Positions 23,743-31,344 of a DNA stretch of 64,000 nucleotides are shown here, piece after piece. Below the pieces are notes generated by a model that did not search any database, had not been told where the DNA came from, and saw nothing but the letters and a program-made list of their open reading frames with translations. Position numbers and translations under genes: made by a program. Every line of letters starts with the position of its first letter. The stretch's first letter is position 1. Location: assembly GCA_016124975.1 (NCBI GenBank), contig WGMP01000004.1, positions 62,001-126,000 of the forward strand, in the 5' to 3' direction. Source of the stretch: Phycisphaera sp. (GTDB taxonomy: Bacteria; Planctomycetota; Phycisphaerae; Phycisphaerales; SM1A02).

Positions 23743-24947
23743 GCGCGCCCCTTCAGCATCCCCTTCCAGTAGAGGAGCGGAAGCACATGGCGCTTCAGCA
23801 TGTACATGCTCCATCGCTCCTTGCTCTGGTCGAACGGGAAGCTCTCGCGCGGCTTCAGGTCGTAGTCGAACTCCGCGAGGATGAGCGACCCATAGCCCGT
23901 CACGAGCGGACACGAGGTGTATCCGTCGTAGCGCGCGCTCGGCTCGCGGCCCGCGAGGACATCGAGCAGGTTGGTCGCGACGGTCGGAGCCTGCTTGCGG
24001 ATCGCGGCGCCCGTCTTGCTCGTCGGAAGGTTCGAGCAGTCGCCGAGCGCGAAGACGTCGGGGTAGCGCACATGCCTGCAGGTGTGCTTGTCGACCTCGA
24101 CCCATCCCGTCGACGCGGCGAGCGGGCTCCGCTTGATGAAGTCGGGCGCCGACATCGGCGGCGTGACATGGAGGAGATCGAACTTCTGCACGACCTCCGT
24201 GTTCGCGGCAAGGTCGTCGAACACCGCCTCGCGCGCGTCGACGCGCACCTCCTTCAGGCTGTGCCTGAAGTGCGGCGGCTCGATTCCCTTGCGGCGGATC
24301 ACCTCGAGAAGCGCCTTCGCATAGGGCTCCGCCTTGAAGATCGCCGGCTCGCCCGAGTAGAAGTGGATGCGGGCGCCGTCACGCACGCCCGCGCGGCGGA
24401 AGGCGTCGTCGGCGAGGTACATGATCTTCTGCGGCGCGCCGCCGCACTTGATCGGCGTCGCGGGGTGCGTGAACACGGCGTCGCCGCCCCTGAACGAGCG
24501 GATCGCGTCCCAAGTTGAGTTCACGGTCTCGAACGAGTAGTTCGAGCAGATGCCGTTCCGTCCGATGTTCCCCTCGAGCCCCTTCACCTTGCCCCAGTCG
24601 AGCTGCAGGCCCGCGGCGACGACGAGCGCGTCGTATCTGAGCCGCGTGCCGCCAGGCGTCACGACGGCATGCGCGTCTGGGTCGAACTCTGCGACGGCCT
24701 CGCGCACCCACTCGACTCCCGCCGGAATGAGGTCCGCCTCGCGGCGTCGCGCCTTCTCGCGGGGGAGGACCCCGGCGCCGACGAGCGTCCAGAGGGGCTG
24801 GTAGTCGTGCGTCTCGCTTGGGTCGACGACGAGGATGCGAAGGCCGCCGCCGTGCCTCGCGAGCCGGGCCGCCACGGAGATTCCCGCGGAGCCGCCTCCG
24901 ACAACGACAACGGTGCGGCGGGAGGACGCTGGGTCGGTGTGCTGCAT
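23739..24947 (-). CDS. sqr: Sulfide:quinone oxidoreductase, type II (SQRDL-like)
   Basis: This membrane-associated flavoprotein oxidises sulfide to persulfide or polysulfide and passes electrons to quinone. The 402-residue sequence has the FAD-binding VVVVGGGSAGISVAARL at the N-terminus. Both redox cysteines in the contexts I recall for mitochondrial SQOR are present: C168 in TPIKCGGAPQKIMYL and C346 in YTSCPLVTGYG. The second FAD motif is FALGDCSNLPTSKTGAA, and a conserved tail FPFDQSKERWSMYMLKR follows. ATG 24947 has GGAG five bases upstream, better than the ATG at 25004. It is divergent from the persulfide dioxygenase operon and overlaps the methyltransferase downstream. Confidence 0.94.
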   Translation of the reverse strand: MQHTDPASSRRTVVVVGGGSAGISVAARLARHGGGLRILVVDPSETHDYQPLWTLVGAGVLPREKARRREADLIPAGVEWVREAVAEFDPDAHAVVTPGGTRLRYDALVVAAGLQLDWGKVKGLEGNIGRNGICSNYSFETVNSTWDAIRSFRGGDAVFTHPATPIKCGGAPQKIMYLADDAFRRAGVRDGARIHFYSGEPAIFKAEPYAKALLEVIRRKGIEPPHFRHSLKEVRVDAREAVFDDLAANTEVVQKFDLLHVTPPMSAPDFIKRSPLAASTGWVEVDKHTCRHVRYPDVFALGDCSNLPTSKTGAAIRKQAPTVATNLLDVLAGREPSARYDGYTSCPLVTGYGSLILAEFDYDLKPRESFPFDQSKERWSMYMLKRHVLPLLYWKGMLKGRA

Positions 24948-25045
24948 GGGGCTCCTCTGGCTGGGAGCGGCCTTGGAGACGACGATGGGGGAGTTGGTTC
25001 CCATTCGAGGCCCCGCGACGCGCGAATTCTGGAAGAATGTATCCG

Positions 25046-25080
25046 CGATTGGGAACCTTGGGCTCGAGCCACGGCTCCAA
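25046..25080 (+). promoter_or_regulatory. Putative ECF sigma promoter, copy 1 (persulfide dioxygenase operon)
   Basis: CGATTGGGAACC (25046-25057), 13 bp, then ACGGCTCCAA (25071-25080). The same two boxes at the same spacing lie upstream of the cytochrome bd-like operon at 31260-31294. A GGAAC-type -35 with a second box 16 bp later is typical of ECF promoters. It ends 80 bp before the ATG at 25161. Confidence 0.6.
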
Positions 25081-25160
25081 CTTCCTGCGCCATCGCTGCT
25101 CCGCAGGCGGCGCCGCGTCTTGATTTCCGATTTCTCGACCTTTCAGAAGGGAGCCCACCC

Positions 25161-26594
25161 ATGTTCCTCCGCACGATCTACGACGAGAAGCTCGCAGAGG
25201 CCGCCTATCTGGTTGGCTGCCAGCGCACAGGCGAGGCGATCGTCATCGACCCCGAGCGCGATGTCGACCGCTACGAGAAGCTCGCCGCGGCGAACGGCCT
25301 CAAGATCGTCGCGGTCGCGGAGACGCACATCCACGCGGACTTCGTCTCGGGTGGACGCGAGCTCGCCGAGAAGGGCGCCATGGTCTATGTCTCGGACGAG
25401 GGCGATGCGGACTGGAAGTACCAGTGGCTCGACAAGAAGTCGGGCGGCGGAAGCTATAGGCATCGGCTCCTGAAGGACGGCGACATCTTCATGGTCGGCA
25501 ACATCGAGTTCAAGGCGATCCACACGCCGGGCCATACGCCCGAGCATCTCTGCTTCATGGTGACCGACCGCGGCGGCGGCGCAGACAAGCCGATGGGCGT
25601 CTTCACGGGTGACTTCGTCTTCGTCGGCGACCTTGGCCGACCCGATCTCCTCGAGTCGGCCGCGGGATTCCAGGGGAAGGCCGATCCGTCGGCGCACAGG
25701 CTCTACGCGACGGTGCGCAAGTTCCTCGAGTGGCCCGACTACCTGCAGCTGTGGCCCGCGCATGGCGCGGGAAGCGCCTGCGGCAAGGCGCTCGGCGCCG
25801 TGCCCTCGACCACCGTCGGCTACGAGAAGATGTTCAACGCGTCGGTCCTCGCGGCGAAGACCGAGCAGGGCTTCGTCGACTTCATCCTCGACGCGCAGCC
25901 CGAGCCGCCGCTCTACTTCGCGCGGATGAAGCGCGACAACAAGATCGGCCCGAAGGTCCTCGGCGGAGTGCCGCAGCCGAAGCGGCTCTCGGTCGAGGAG
26001 CTCAAGAAGGTCGACGGCACGAAGGCCGCGATCGTCGACACGCGTCCGTGGGCGGCCTTCAAGGCAGGGCATGTTCCGGGGGCGCTCCATCTTCCGCTGA
26101 ACAACAGCTTCAACACCGACGGCGGATCGCTGATCGGCGAGCACGAGCCCATCGTGATCATCGCGGAGGCGTCGCGCGTCGACGAGGCCGTGCGCGACCT
26201 GATCCGCGTCGGACTCGACCATTTCGCGGGGTGGTTCGACCCCGCCGATATCGGCGCCTACCAGAGCGCGGGGGGAACGCTCGTCGGCGCCGTCGAGAAG
26301 AGCGTCGCCGAGGCGCGCACCATGATCGACGCGGCGAAGCCATTCATACTCGACGTGCGGCGCGCGTCGGAGTTCAAGGAAGGCCACATCGAGGGCGCCA
26401 CGAACATCGCGCACACGCGGCTTCTCTCGAGGCTCGCCGAGGTGCCGAAGGACCGCCACATCCTCGTGAATTGCCGCAGCGGCGCGCGCTCGGCGCGTGC
26501 GTGTTCGCTCCTTCTCAAGCATGGTTACCATTGCACGAACCTCGCGGGCGGCATGCTCGCGTGGCAGCAGGAGCGTGAACTCGTCCAGCGCTGA
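25161..26594 (+). CDS. Persulfide dioxygenase-rhodanese fusion (CstB-like)
   Basis: This 477-residue protein joins a metallo-beta-lactamase-fold persulfide dioxygenase (about 1-250) to two rhodanese domains. The iron ligands are visible: ETHIHADF (H56, H58, D60), HTPGHTPEH (H121, H125) and FTGDFVF (D151). The first rhodanese (about 285-370) has lost its cysteine. The second (about 385-475) keeps the active loop NCRSGARS, Cys about 437. Such fusions oxidise glutathione or low-molecular-weight persulfide to sulfite and transfer sulfane sulfur to make thiosulfate. AGAAGGGAG precedes the ATG. It is divergent from sqr and first in an operon with a TauE/SafE exporter and a membrane rhodanese. Confidence 0.93.
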   Translation: MFLRTIYDEKLAEAAYLVGCQRTGEAIVIDPERDVDRYEKLAAANGLKIVAVAETHIHADFVSGGRELAEKGAMVYVSDEGDADWKYQWLDKKSGGGSYRHRLLKDGDIFMVGNIEFKAIHTPGHTPEHLCFMVTDRGGGADKPMGVFTGDFVFVGDLGRPDLLESAAGFQGKADPSAHRLYATVRKFLEWPDYLQLWPAHGAGSACGKALGAVPSTTVGYEKMFNASVLAAKTEQGFVDFILDAQPEPPLYFARMKRDNKIGPKVLGGVPQPKRLSVEELKKVDGTKAAIVDTRPWAAFKAGHVPGALHLPLNNSFNTDGGSLIGEHEPIVIIAEASRVDEAVRDLIRVGLDHFAGWFDPADIGAYQSAGGTLVGAVEKSVAEARTMIDAAKPFILDVRRASEFKEGHIEGATNIAHTRLLSRLAEVPKDRHILVNCRSGARSARACSLLLKHGYHCTNLAGGMLAWQQERELVQR

Positions 26595-26624
26595 GCTGCT
26601 CCGAGTCTCCGCGAAGGAGCGGTT

Positions 26625-27599
26625 GTGATCTGGGCATGGCTTGGCGCTCTTGCGGTCGGTCTCTCGCTCGGGCTTCTTGGCTCAGGCGGAGCGATCCTGA
26701 CGACTCCGATCCTCGTCTATCTCGTCGGCCACGACGAGAAGGCCGCGATCGCGGAGTCGCTTGCGATCGTTGGGGCGATCGCGCTTGCGGGCGTCCTGCG
26801 GGCGTGGCCGCAGGGACGCGTCGACTTCCGCAGCGCGCTTCTTCTCGCGCTCCCTGGAATCGTCGGGACCTCGCTCGGCGCGCAGCTCTCTGTCTTTCTC
26901 TCGGGCGCGGTGCAGCTCGCGATGCTCGCCGTGCTCATGCTCACGGCGGCGACCCTGATGTTCCGACGCGGACGCGGGGAGCCGGCCGCGGGCGTGGAGA
27001 CTTCTGTGCGCGCGGGGCAGCCTGGGCAGGACGCCTCTGCGCTCGCATACGGCGGCCTGTCTTCCCAATGGAAGATCGTCCTTCAGGGCACGGGCCTCGG
27101 GCTTGCGACGGGACTGGTCGGGGTCGGCGGCGGGTTTCTGATCGTCCCCGTCCTCGTTCTCCTGCGCAGGCTTCCCATGCCGACGGCGATCGGCACGAGC
27201 CTCGCCATCATCGCGGTGAACAGCGCCGTCGGATTCGGGCAGTATCTCTGGCTCATTCGTGGCGCTGAGGCACCGTCGGGGACAGCGCTCAAGGTCGACT
27301 GGTTCGTGATCGGCACCTTCGTCGTGCTTGGAGTCGGCGGCAGCCTGGTCGGGAACCATCTCTCGGGTCGGCTCTACCACGGCACGCTGAAGCGCATCTT
27401 TGCTGTGTTTCTCGTGCTGATGGCGGGGTTTATCCTGGTACGGCAGGCGCCGAGGGTCTTCCCCGGCGTATTCGGGCCTTCGACGGCAAACTCAGGGGAC
27501 TCGACCGCAGCCTCGACGGGATTTGGAACCGCCGAGGGCACCCAAGCCTCTCAATCGTCGCCGCGTTCGGCTCCCGCCGCCTCAGAGGGCGGCCGCTGA
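26625..27599 (+). CDS. TauE/SafE-family membrane exporter
   Basis: This 324-residue integral membrane protein has seven or eight predicted segments. The N-terminal GLLGSGGAILTTPILVYLVG and the later repeat GLVGVGGGFLIVPVLVLLRRLPM are the duplicated TauE/SafE motif. Family members export sulfite, sulfoacetate or other small sulfur anions. Beside a persulfide dioxygenase, export of the sulfite product is the natural inference. The GTG at 26625 has AAGGAG five bases upstream, and the preceding gene ends 30 bp before. The last 50 residues form a Ser/Ala/Thr-rich cytoplasmic or periplasmic tail. Confidence 0.92.
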   Translation: MIWAWLGALAVGLSLGLLGSGGAILTTPILVYLVGHDEKAAIAESLAIVGAIALAGVLRAWPQGRVDFRSALLLALPGIVGTSLGAQLSVFLSGAVQLAMLAVLMLTAATLMFRRGRGEPAAGVETSVRAGQPGQDASALAYGGLSSQWKIVLQGTGLGLATGLVGVGGGFLIVPVLVLLRRLPMPTAIGTSLAIIAVNSAVGFGQYLWLIRGAEAPSGTALKVDWFVIGTFVVLGVGGSLVGNHLSGRLYHGTLKRIFAVFLVLMAGFILVRQAPRVFPGVFGPSTANSGDSTAASTGFGTAEGTQASQSSPRSAPAASEGGR

Positions 27600-27626
27600 A
27601 CGCACCATGTCCGAAAGGAACCCACC

Positions 27627-28235
27627 ATGCAGAACGCAGCCATCGCGGAATCCACCACGCCGAGCACATTCGCGGAGATCGCGCCGCGCGACCTCAAGGG
27701 ACGCCTCGCGAGCGGAGAACTGCTTCTCGTCGATGTGCGCGAGGCGGACGAGCACGCCCGCGAGCGCATCGCGGGGGCTCGCCTCCTGCCGCTCTCGCGC
27801 TTCAACCCGGACACGGCGGCGTCGTGGCTCGCGGCGGGTCAAGGCGTTGCGTTCCACTGCCGTGGCGGCCGTCGCTCGCTCGACGCGTGCCGCATGGCGG
27901 CGACGCTCTCGGCACGCGGAGTCGCCGTCCACAACATGACGGGCGGCATCGACGCCTGGAAGAAGGACGGCCTTCCCACCGAGGTCGACACGAAGGTGTC
28001 GGGCATCAGCATCATGCGGCAGGTGCAGCTCGTGGTCGGTGTCCTTGGGCTCGCGGGCAGCGCGCTCGCGTGGTTCGTCGATCCGCGCTTCGTCGCGATT
28101 CCTGCGTTCCTCGGCGCCGGGCTCACCTTCGCCGGCGCGACGGGCACCTGCGCGCTCGCGTCGATGCTCGGCTGGATGCCGTGGAACCGCACCGCGGGCG
28201 GAGCCAAGTCCTGCTCGACGGGAACCTGCGGCTGA
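27627..28235 (+). CDS. Membrane-anchored rhodanese (YgaP-like)
   Basis: This 202-residue protein begins with one rhodanese domain (about 15-120) carrying the active loop FHCRGGRRSLDA, whose Cys would hold persulfide sulfur. Two membrane segments follow (VQLVVGVLGLAGSALAWFV and VAIPAFLGAGLTFAGATGTCALASML), matching the rhodanese-DUF2892 layout of YgaP. The C-terminus ends in a cysteine-containing CSTGTCG. AAAGGAA precedes the ATG. It fits a role in sulfane-sulfur relay at the membrane within the sulfide operon. Confidence 0.9.
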   Translation: MQNAAIAESTTPSTFAEIAPRDLKGRLASGELLLVDVREADEHARERIAGARLLPLSRFNPDTAASWLAAGQGVAFHCRGGRRSLDACRMAATLSARGVAVHNMTGGIDAWKKDGLPTEVDTKVSGISIMRQVQLVVGVLGLAGSALAWFVDPRFVAIPAFLGAGLTFAGATGTCALASMLGWMPWNRTAGGAKSCSTGTCG

Positions 28236-28271
28236 TCGAGATCTCGCAACGCTCTCCCACGGAGATACACC

Positions 28272-28646
28272 ATGCACAAGGACGCAGCGACTTTCTACGA
28301 CGAATGGCCGAGCCGCATGAACGCGATGAAGGCCGCACCCGGCGGCGCCGACATCGGCCGCGCGTTCGGCCCGTTCTTCCAAGGGCTCATGAAGGACACC
28401 ACCGCCGAGGGCGGACTCTCGGCCAAACAGAAGGAACTCATCGCACTTGCAATCGGCGTGGCGAGCCGGTGCGAATCCTGCATCTACGCGCATGTCGAGA
28501 AGTGCCTGAAGGCGGGCGCTTCGCCGCGCGAGGTGATGGATGCAGCCGGTGTCGCGGTGATGATGGGCGGTGGCCCCGTCTACACCTATGCGACGGTCGT
28601 GTCGGAGGCGCTCGCGCAATGTGAGAAGATGGCGCAGGTTCACTGA
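28272..28646 (+). CDS. AhpD-like carboxymuconolactone decarboxylase-family protein
   Basis: This 124-residue all-helical protein contains the AhpD-type thiol motif CESCIYAHVEK (CxxC followed by His), the catalytic pair of peroxidase-linked members of the CMD family. In AhpD the two cysteines and the His reduce partner peroxiredoxins. Here the partner could be a persulfidated or peroxide-stressed thiol protein, since it is 36 bp downstream of the membrane rhodanese and probably in that operon. The start ATG at 28272 has a GGAG about 8 nt upstream. Confidence 0.88.
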   Translation: MHKDAATFYDEWPSRMNAMKAAPGGADIGRAFGPFFQGLMKDTTAEGGLSAKQKELIALAIGVASRCESCIYAHVEKCLKAGASPREVMDAAGVAVMMGGGPVYTYATVVSEALAQCEKMAQVH

Positions 28647-28679
28647 GCCACTGCGGTGTTCCCTCGAGGGTTGATGGCC

Positions 28680-30245
28680 ATGAACTTGAATCATGTGGTT
28701 TTCGCGACTTTTTCAGTCGGTTCGATGATGTTCCTCGGCTGCACCCCGCACGCCGAGAGCGAGCAGCGCGCGGTGACCGCGAACACGATCGACGAGGAGC
28801 CACCCGGCGGTTCGCGCGCGCGTGATCGCAGCGTCTGGGTTCAGCTTCTCTCCGACCACACGAAGATCAGGCGCACCGTCATCCATCGCGAGGACGGCGA
28901 TCTCGGCATCGTCGAGGCCGTCACCGAGAGCGACGACCCCGCGGTCGCCGCGCGGATCATCGACCATGCGCAGGCCATGCAGACGCGGATGAAGTCGGGC
29001 GCGCGCGTGCGCGCATGGGACCCCGTGTTTCGCGAGCTCTTCGATCGGCACGACCTCGTCGCCATCGAGGTCACGCCGACCGAGAAGGGGGTTCGCATCG
29101 TGGAGTCAAGCCGCGACCCCGAGGCGATCGCGCTGCTGCGCGCCCACGCCATCGGCGTCAGCGAGTTCGTGCGCCACGGCCATGAGGCGGGCGGGCGCGA
29201 GACGGCGCGGTTCGCTGTCGGTTCGCCGCTTCCACCGCCTGAGGTCGCGATCGGAGGCGTTCCGCATCGGTTCCTGCTCGCGCAGCCAAGCCAAGCGCAG
29301 TTGGGCGGCCTGAAGGCCGAGGGCGTTGGTCGCGTGGTCAACTTCCGACGGGCCGACGAGCCAGGCGTCTTCGACGAGGCGTCCGCCACGGCGGCGATCG
29401 GGCTCGAGTACGCGGGCATGCCCTACAAGGACGCCGCCGAGCTCACCGACGCGCTCCTTCTCGAGGCGCGCGAGGAGTTCCGCGCCGCCGCGCAGGACGG
29501 GAGCGTGCTCGCGCTCCATTGCCGCACGGGAAACCGCGTCGGCCCGGGATGGGCGATGCACCGCGCGCTCGACAAGGGCGATTCGATCGAGGACGCCATC
29601 GTTGCAGCAAAGGCCGTCGGGCTCGTCGATCCGCTCTACGAGAGCATCACGCGCGACGCGATTCGCCGCGCGAAGGCCGCCGATGGCGCGGAGCCGTTGT
29701 GGACGGAGATCGACGCACCGCGTACCGCCGCCGAGGCCGAGCAGAAGTCGCGCGCGGAGGATGCGCGCGCAGAGATGTTCAGCCGTCTCGTCGCGGCGCT
29801 TGGCGAGGCGATGTCCGCGCCGGCCGCCGATGGCACTCCGGCGGGTCCCGTCGCGGCGATTTCCGTCTGCAAGACCGAGGCGCCGCGCATCGCACAGGCT
29901 GTCGCGCGCGAGAAGGGCGTCATGATCGGCCGCACCAGCGACCGGCTGCGCAACACGGCGAACGCGGCGCCGGCGTGGGCGGTTGAGCTGCTGTCCCCGC
30001 GCCCCGAGAGCGCTCGGCTCGCTGCAAACACAGATGGCTCGCTCGGCGTCACGATGCCGATCACGATCTCGGCGCAGTGCATCGCCTGCCATGGCGCGCG
30101 CGATCGACTCGCGCCAGGCGTCGCGGAGGCGCTCGCGAAGGTCTATCCGAAGGATCAGGCCACGGGCTACGACGACGGCGACCTGCGCGGATGGTTCTGG
30201 GTGGAGGTGCCGCCGCCGACGGTCGGCGTGGCGGGCGCGCGATAG
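28680..30245 (+). CDS. Lipoprotein fusing a DUF442-like phosphatase fold to a DUF3365-type c-heme domain
   Basis: This 521-residue exported protein has four parts. A lipoprotein signal (MNLNHVVFATFSVGSMMFLGC) comes first. A helical domain (about 40-160) has HTKIRRTVIHREDG and HAIGVSEFVRHGHEAG. A DUF442/rhodanese-phosphatase-like domain (about 180-330) has the loop LHCRTGNRVGPGW (CX4R). The C-terminal domain (about 360-515) resembles DUF3365/Tll0287-like sensors and carries a c-type heme site CIACH. The combination suggests a periplasmic redox or sulfur sensor or enzyme. It follows the AhpD-like gene by 33 bp. ATG 28680 has GAGGG nine bases upstream; ATG 28674 is an alternative. Confidence 0.75.
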   Translation: MNLNHVVFATFSVGSMMFLGCTPHAESEQRAVTANTIDEEPPGGSRARDRSVWVQLLSDHTKIRRTVIHREDGDLGIVEAVTESDDPAVAARIIDHAQAMQTRMKSGARVRAWDPVFRELFDRHDLVAIEVTPTEKGVRIVESSRDPEAIALLRAHAIGVSEFVRHGHEAGGRETARFAVGSPLPPPEVAIGGVPHRFLLAQPSQAQLGGLKAEGVGRVVNFRRADEPGVFDEASATAAIGLEYAGMPYKDAAELTDALLLEAREEFRAAAQDGSVLALHCRTGNRVGPGWAMHRALDKGDSIEDAIVAAKAVGLVDPLYESITRDAIRRAKAADGAEPLWTEIDAPRTAAEAEQKSRAEDARAEMFSRLVAALGEAMSAPAADGTPAGPVAAISVCKTEAPRIAQAVAREKGVMIGRTSDRLRNTANAAPAWAVELLSPRPESARLAANTDGSLGVTMPITISAQCIACHGARDRLAPGVAEALAKVYPKDQATGYDDGDLRGWFWVEVPPPTVGVAGAR

Positions 30246-30271
30246 GCCCTGTTCCGCGAACGCCGCGTCAA

Positions 30272-31192
30272 TCACGCGCGCGCCGTCTGGCGACGCACGG
30301 GCTTTCGTCCTCTGCGCGGCTTCAACTCGGTCGCGCGCTCGGCGTCCTCCCGCGCAGCGAGCGCCGCGAGGATCTTCCGCCGAAGTGGGCTCGGCATCGA
30401 GCCGTCGCCGAGCTGCGCGCACGCATCCTGCACGAGGTCGAGCTCGCGGAAGACGGCGCGGCAGCGCGCGCAGACCTCTGCCTGCGGCACCGCGAATCCG
30501 TGCGCGACGCCGCCGCGGTCCATCGCCTCGAGCTTCGCCTTGAGGAGATCGAGGCAGACCTGCTTCTCGAAGATCGGCATCGGCGCCTTGACGAGCGGGC
30601 TGCGCGCCGTCATCGCCTTGCGCAGCGCGAGCCGCGCGCGATGGAGGCGCGTCTTCACGGTGTTCTCCGCAAGGCCGAGCGCGGTCGCGGTGTCCTCGAC
30701 CGAAAGCTCGAGCACCTCCTTGAGCACGATGGGCATCCGCAGGTGCTCGGGAAGCCGCGCGATCTCCGCTTGGACGCGCGCGACCGCCTCGTTCCGCTGC
30801 GACCGATGCGCCGTGTCGTCGGGCGCGACGGCGACCTCCATGACCTTCGTCTCCGACCATGGCATCAGCTGCGAGAGCGCGGGCATGCGGCGGTCGATGC
30901 CGCCCTTGCGCCGCGTGCGCGACTTGCAGGCCCGCACCGCGATCGCGTAGAGCCAGGTCGCGGGGTCGGCGTCGCCGCGGAAGAGATGCCACTTGCGATA
31001 GGCCTGGAGGAAGACCTCCTGGACGGCATCGTCGGCGTCCGCGAGGTTCCCGCACATCCGCCGTGCGAGGGCGTGGATGCGGCCTCCCGCGCGCTCAACG
31101 AGCGCTGGAATCGCCTCGGAAGCCGGTGTGGCCGCCGTGAGCGCCGAGTCGTCCGCTGCACGGGAGACCCTCTGGTTCGGTGCGTCGAACAT
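30272..31192 (-). CDS. ECF sigma factor with C-terminal Cys/His domain
   Basis: This 306-residue group 4 sigma factor has region 2 at about 37-96 (DADDAVQEVFLQAYRKWHLF) and region 4 at about 145-195 (LPEHLRMPIVLKEV then VEDTATALGLAENTVKTRLHRARLALRK). It has an extra domain (about 200-306) with C213, H231, C241-x2-C244 and C258. That pattern recalls zinc-binding anti-sigma domains. No separate anti-sigma gene adjoins, so the extension may provide control, possibly by thiol or persulfide chemistry. It is divergent from the CydA-like gene, whose upstream region has an ECF-like element. The start has TACGAT nine bases upstream. Confidence 0.9.
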   Translation of the reverse strand: MFDAPNQRVSRAADDSALTAATPASEAIPALVERAGGRIHALARRMCGNLADADDAVQEVFLQAYRKWHLFRGDADPATWLYAIAVRACKSRTRRKGGIDRRMPALSQLMPWSETKVMEVAVAPDDTAHRSQRNEAVARVQAEIARLPEHLRMPIVLKEVLELSVEDTATALGLAENTVKTRLHRARLALRKAMTARSPLVKAPMPIFEKQVCLDLLKAKLEAMDRGGVAHGFAVPQAEVCARCRAVFRELDLVQDACAQLGDGSMPSPLRRKILAALAAREDAERATELKPRRGRKPVRRQTARA

Positions 31193-31201
31193 GGAGTGAA
31201 G

Positions 31202-31207
31202 ATCGTA
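31202..31207 (-). promoter_or_regulatory. -10 box TACGAT, leaderless type
   Basis: TACGAT ends 9 nt before the ATG at 31192 of the ECF sigma gene. The gene would therefore have a housekeeping-type promoter rather than only autoregulation. Confidence 0.5.
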
Positions 31208-31259
31208 CCACCCATCCCATCGTGCAGCGTCGCTGCGCCTTAGGCCCTTGTATTCTCAA

Positions 31260-31294
31260 CGATTGGGAACCATTGCTGCCGAGAACGGCTCCAA
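31260..31294 (+). promoter_or_regulatory. Putative ECF sigma promoter, copy 2 (cytochrome bd-like operon)
   Basis: CGATTGGGAACC (31260-31271), 13 bp, ACGGCTCCAA (31285-31294): 22 of 22 box positions match copy 1 at 25046-25080, while the spacer is unrelated (3 of 13). It ends 50 bp before the ATG at 31345. A separate TATTCT (31251-31256) just upstream could be an overlapping housekeeping -10. Confidence 0.6.
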
Positions 31295-31344
31295 GTCTCC
31301 CCTGCGGTGCCTTCAGGCCGCGCGCACCTCCCGAGCATCCATCC

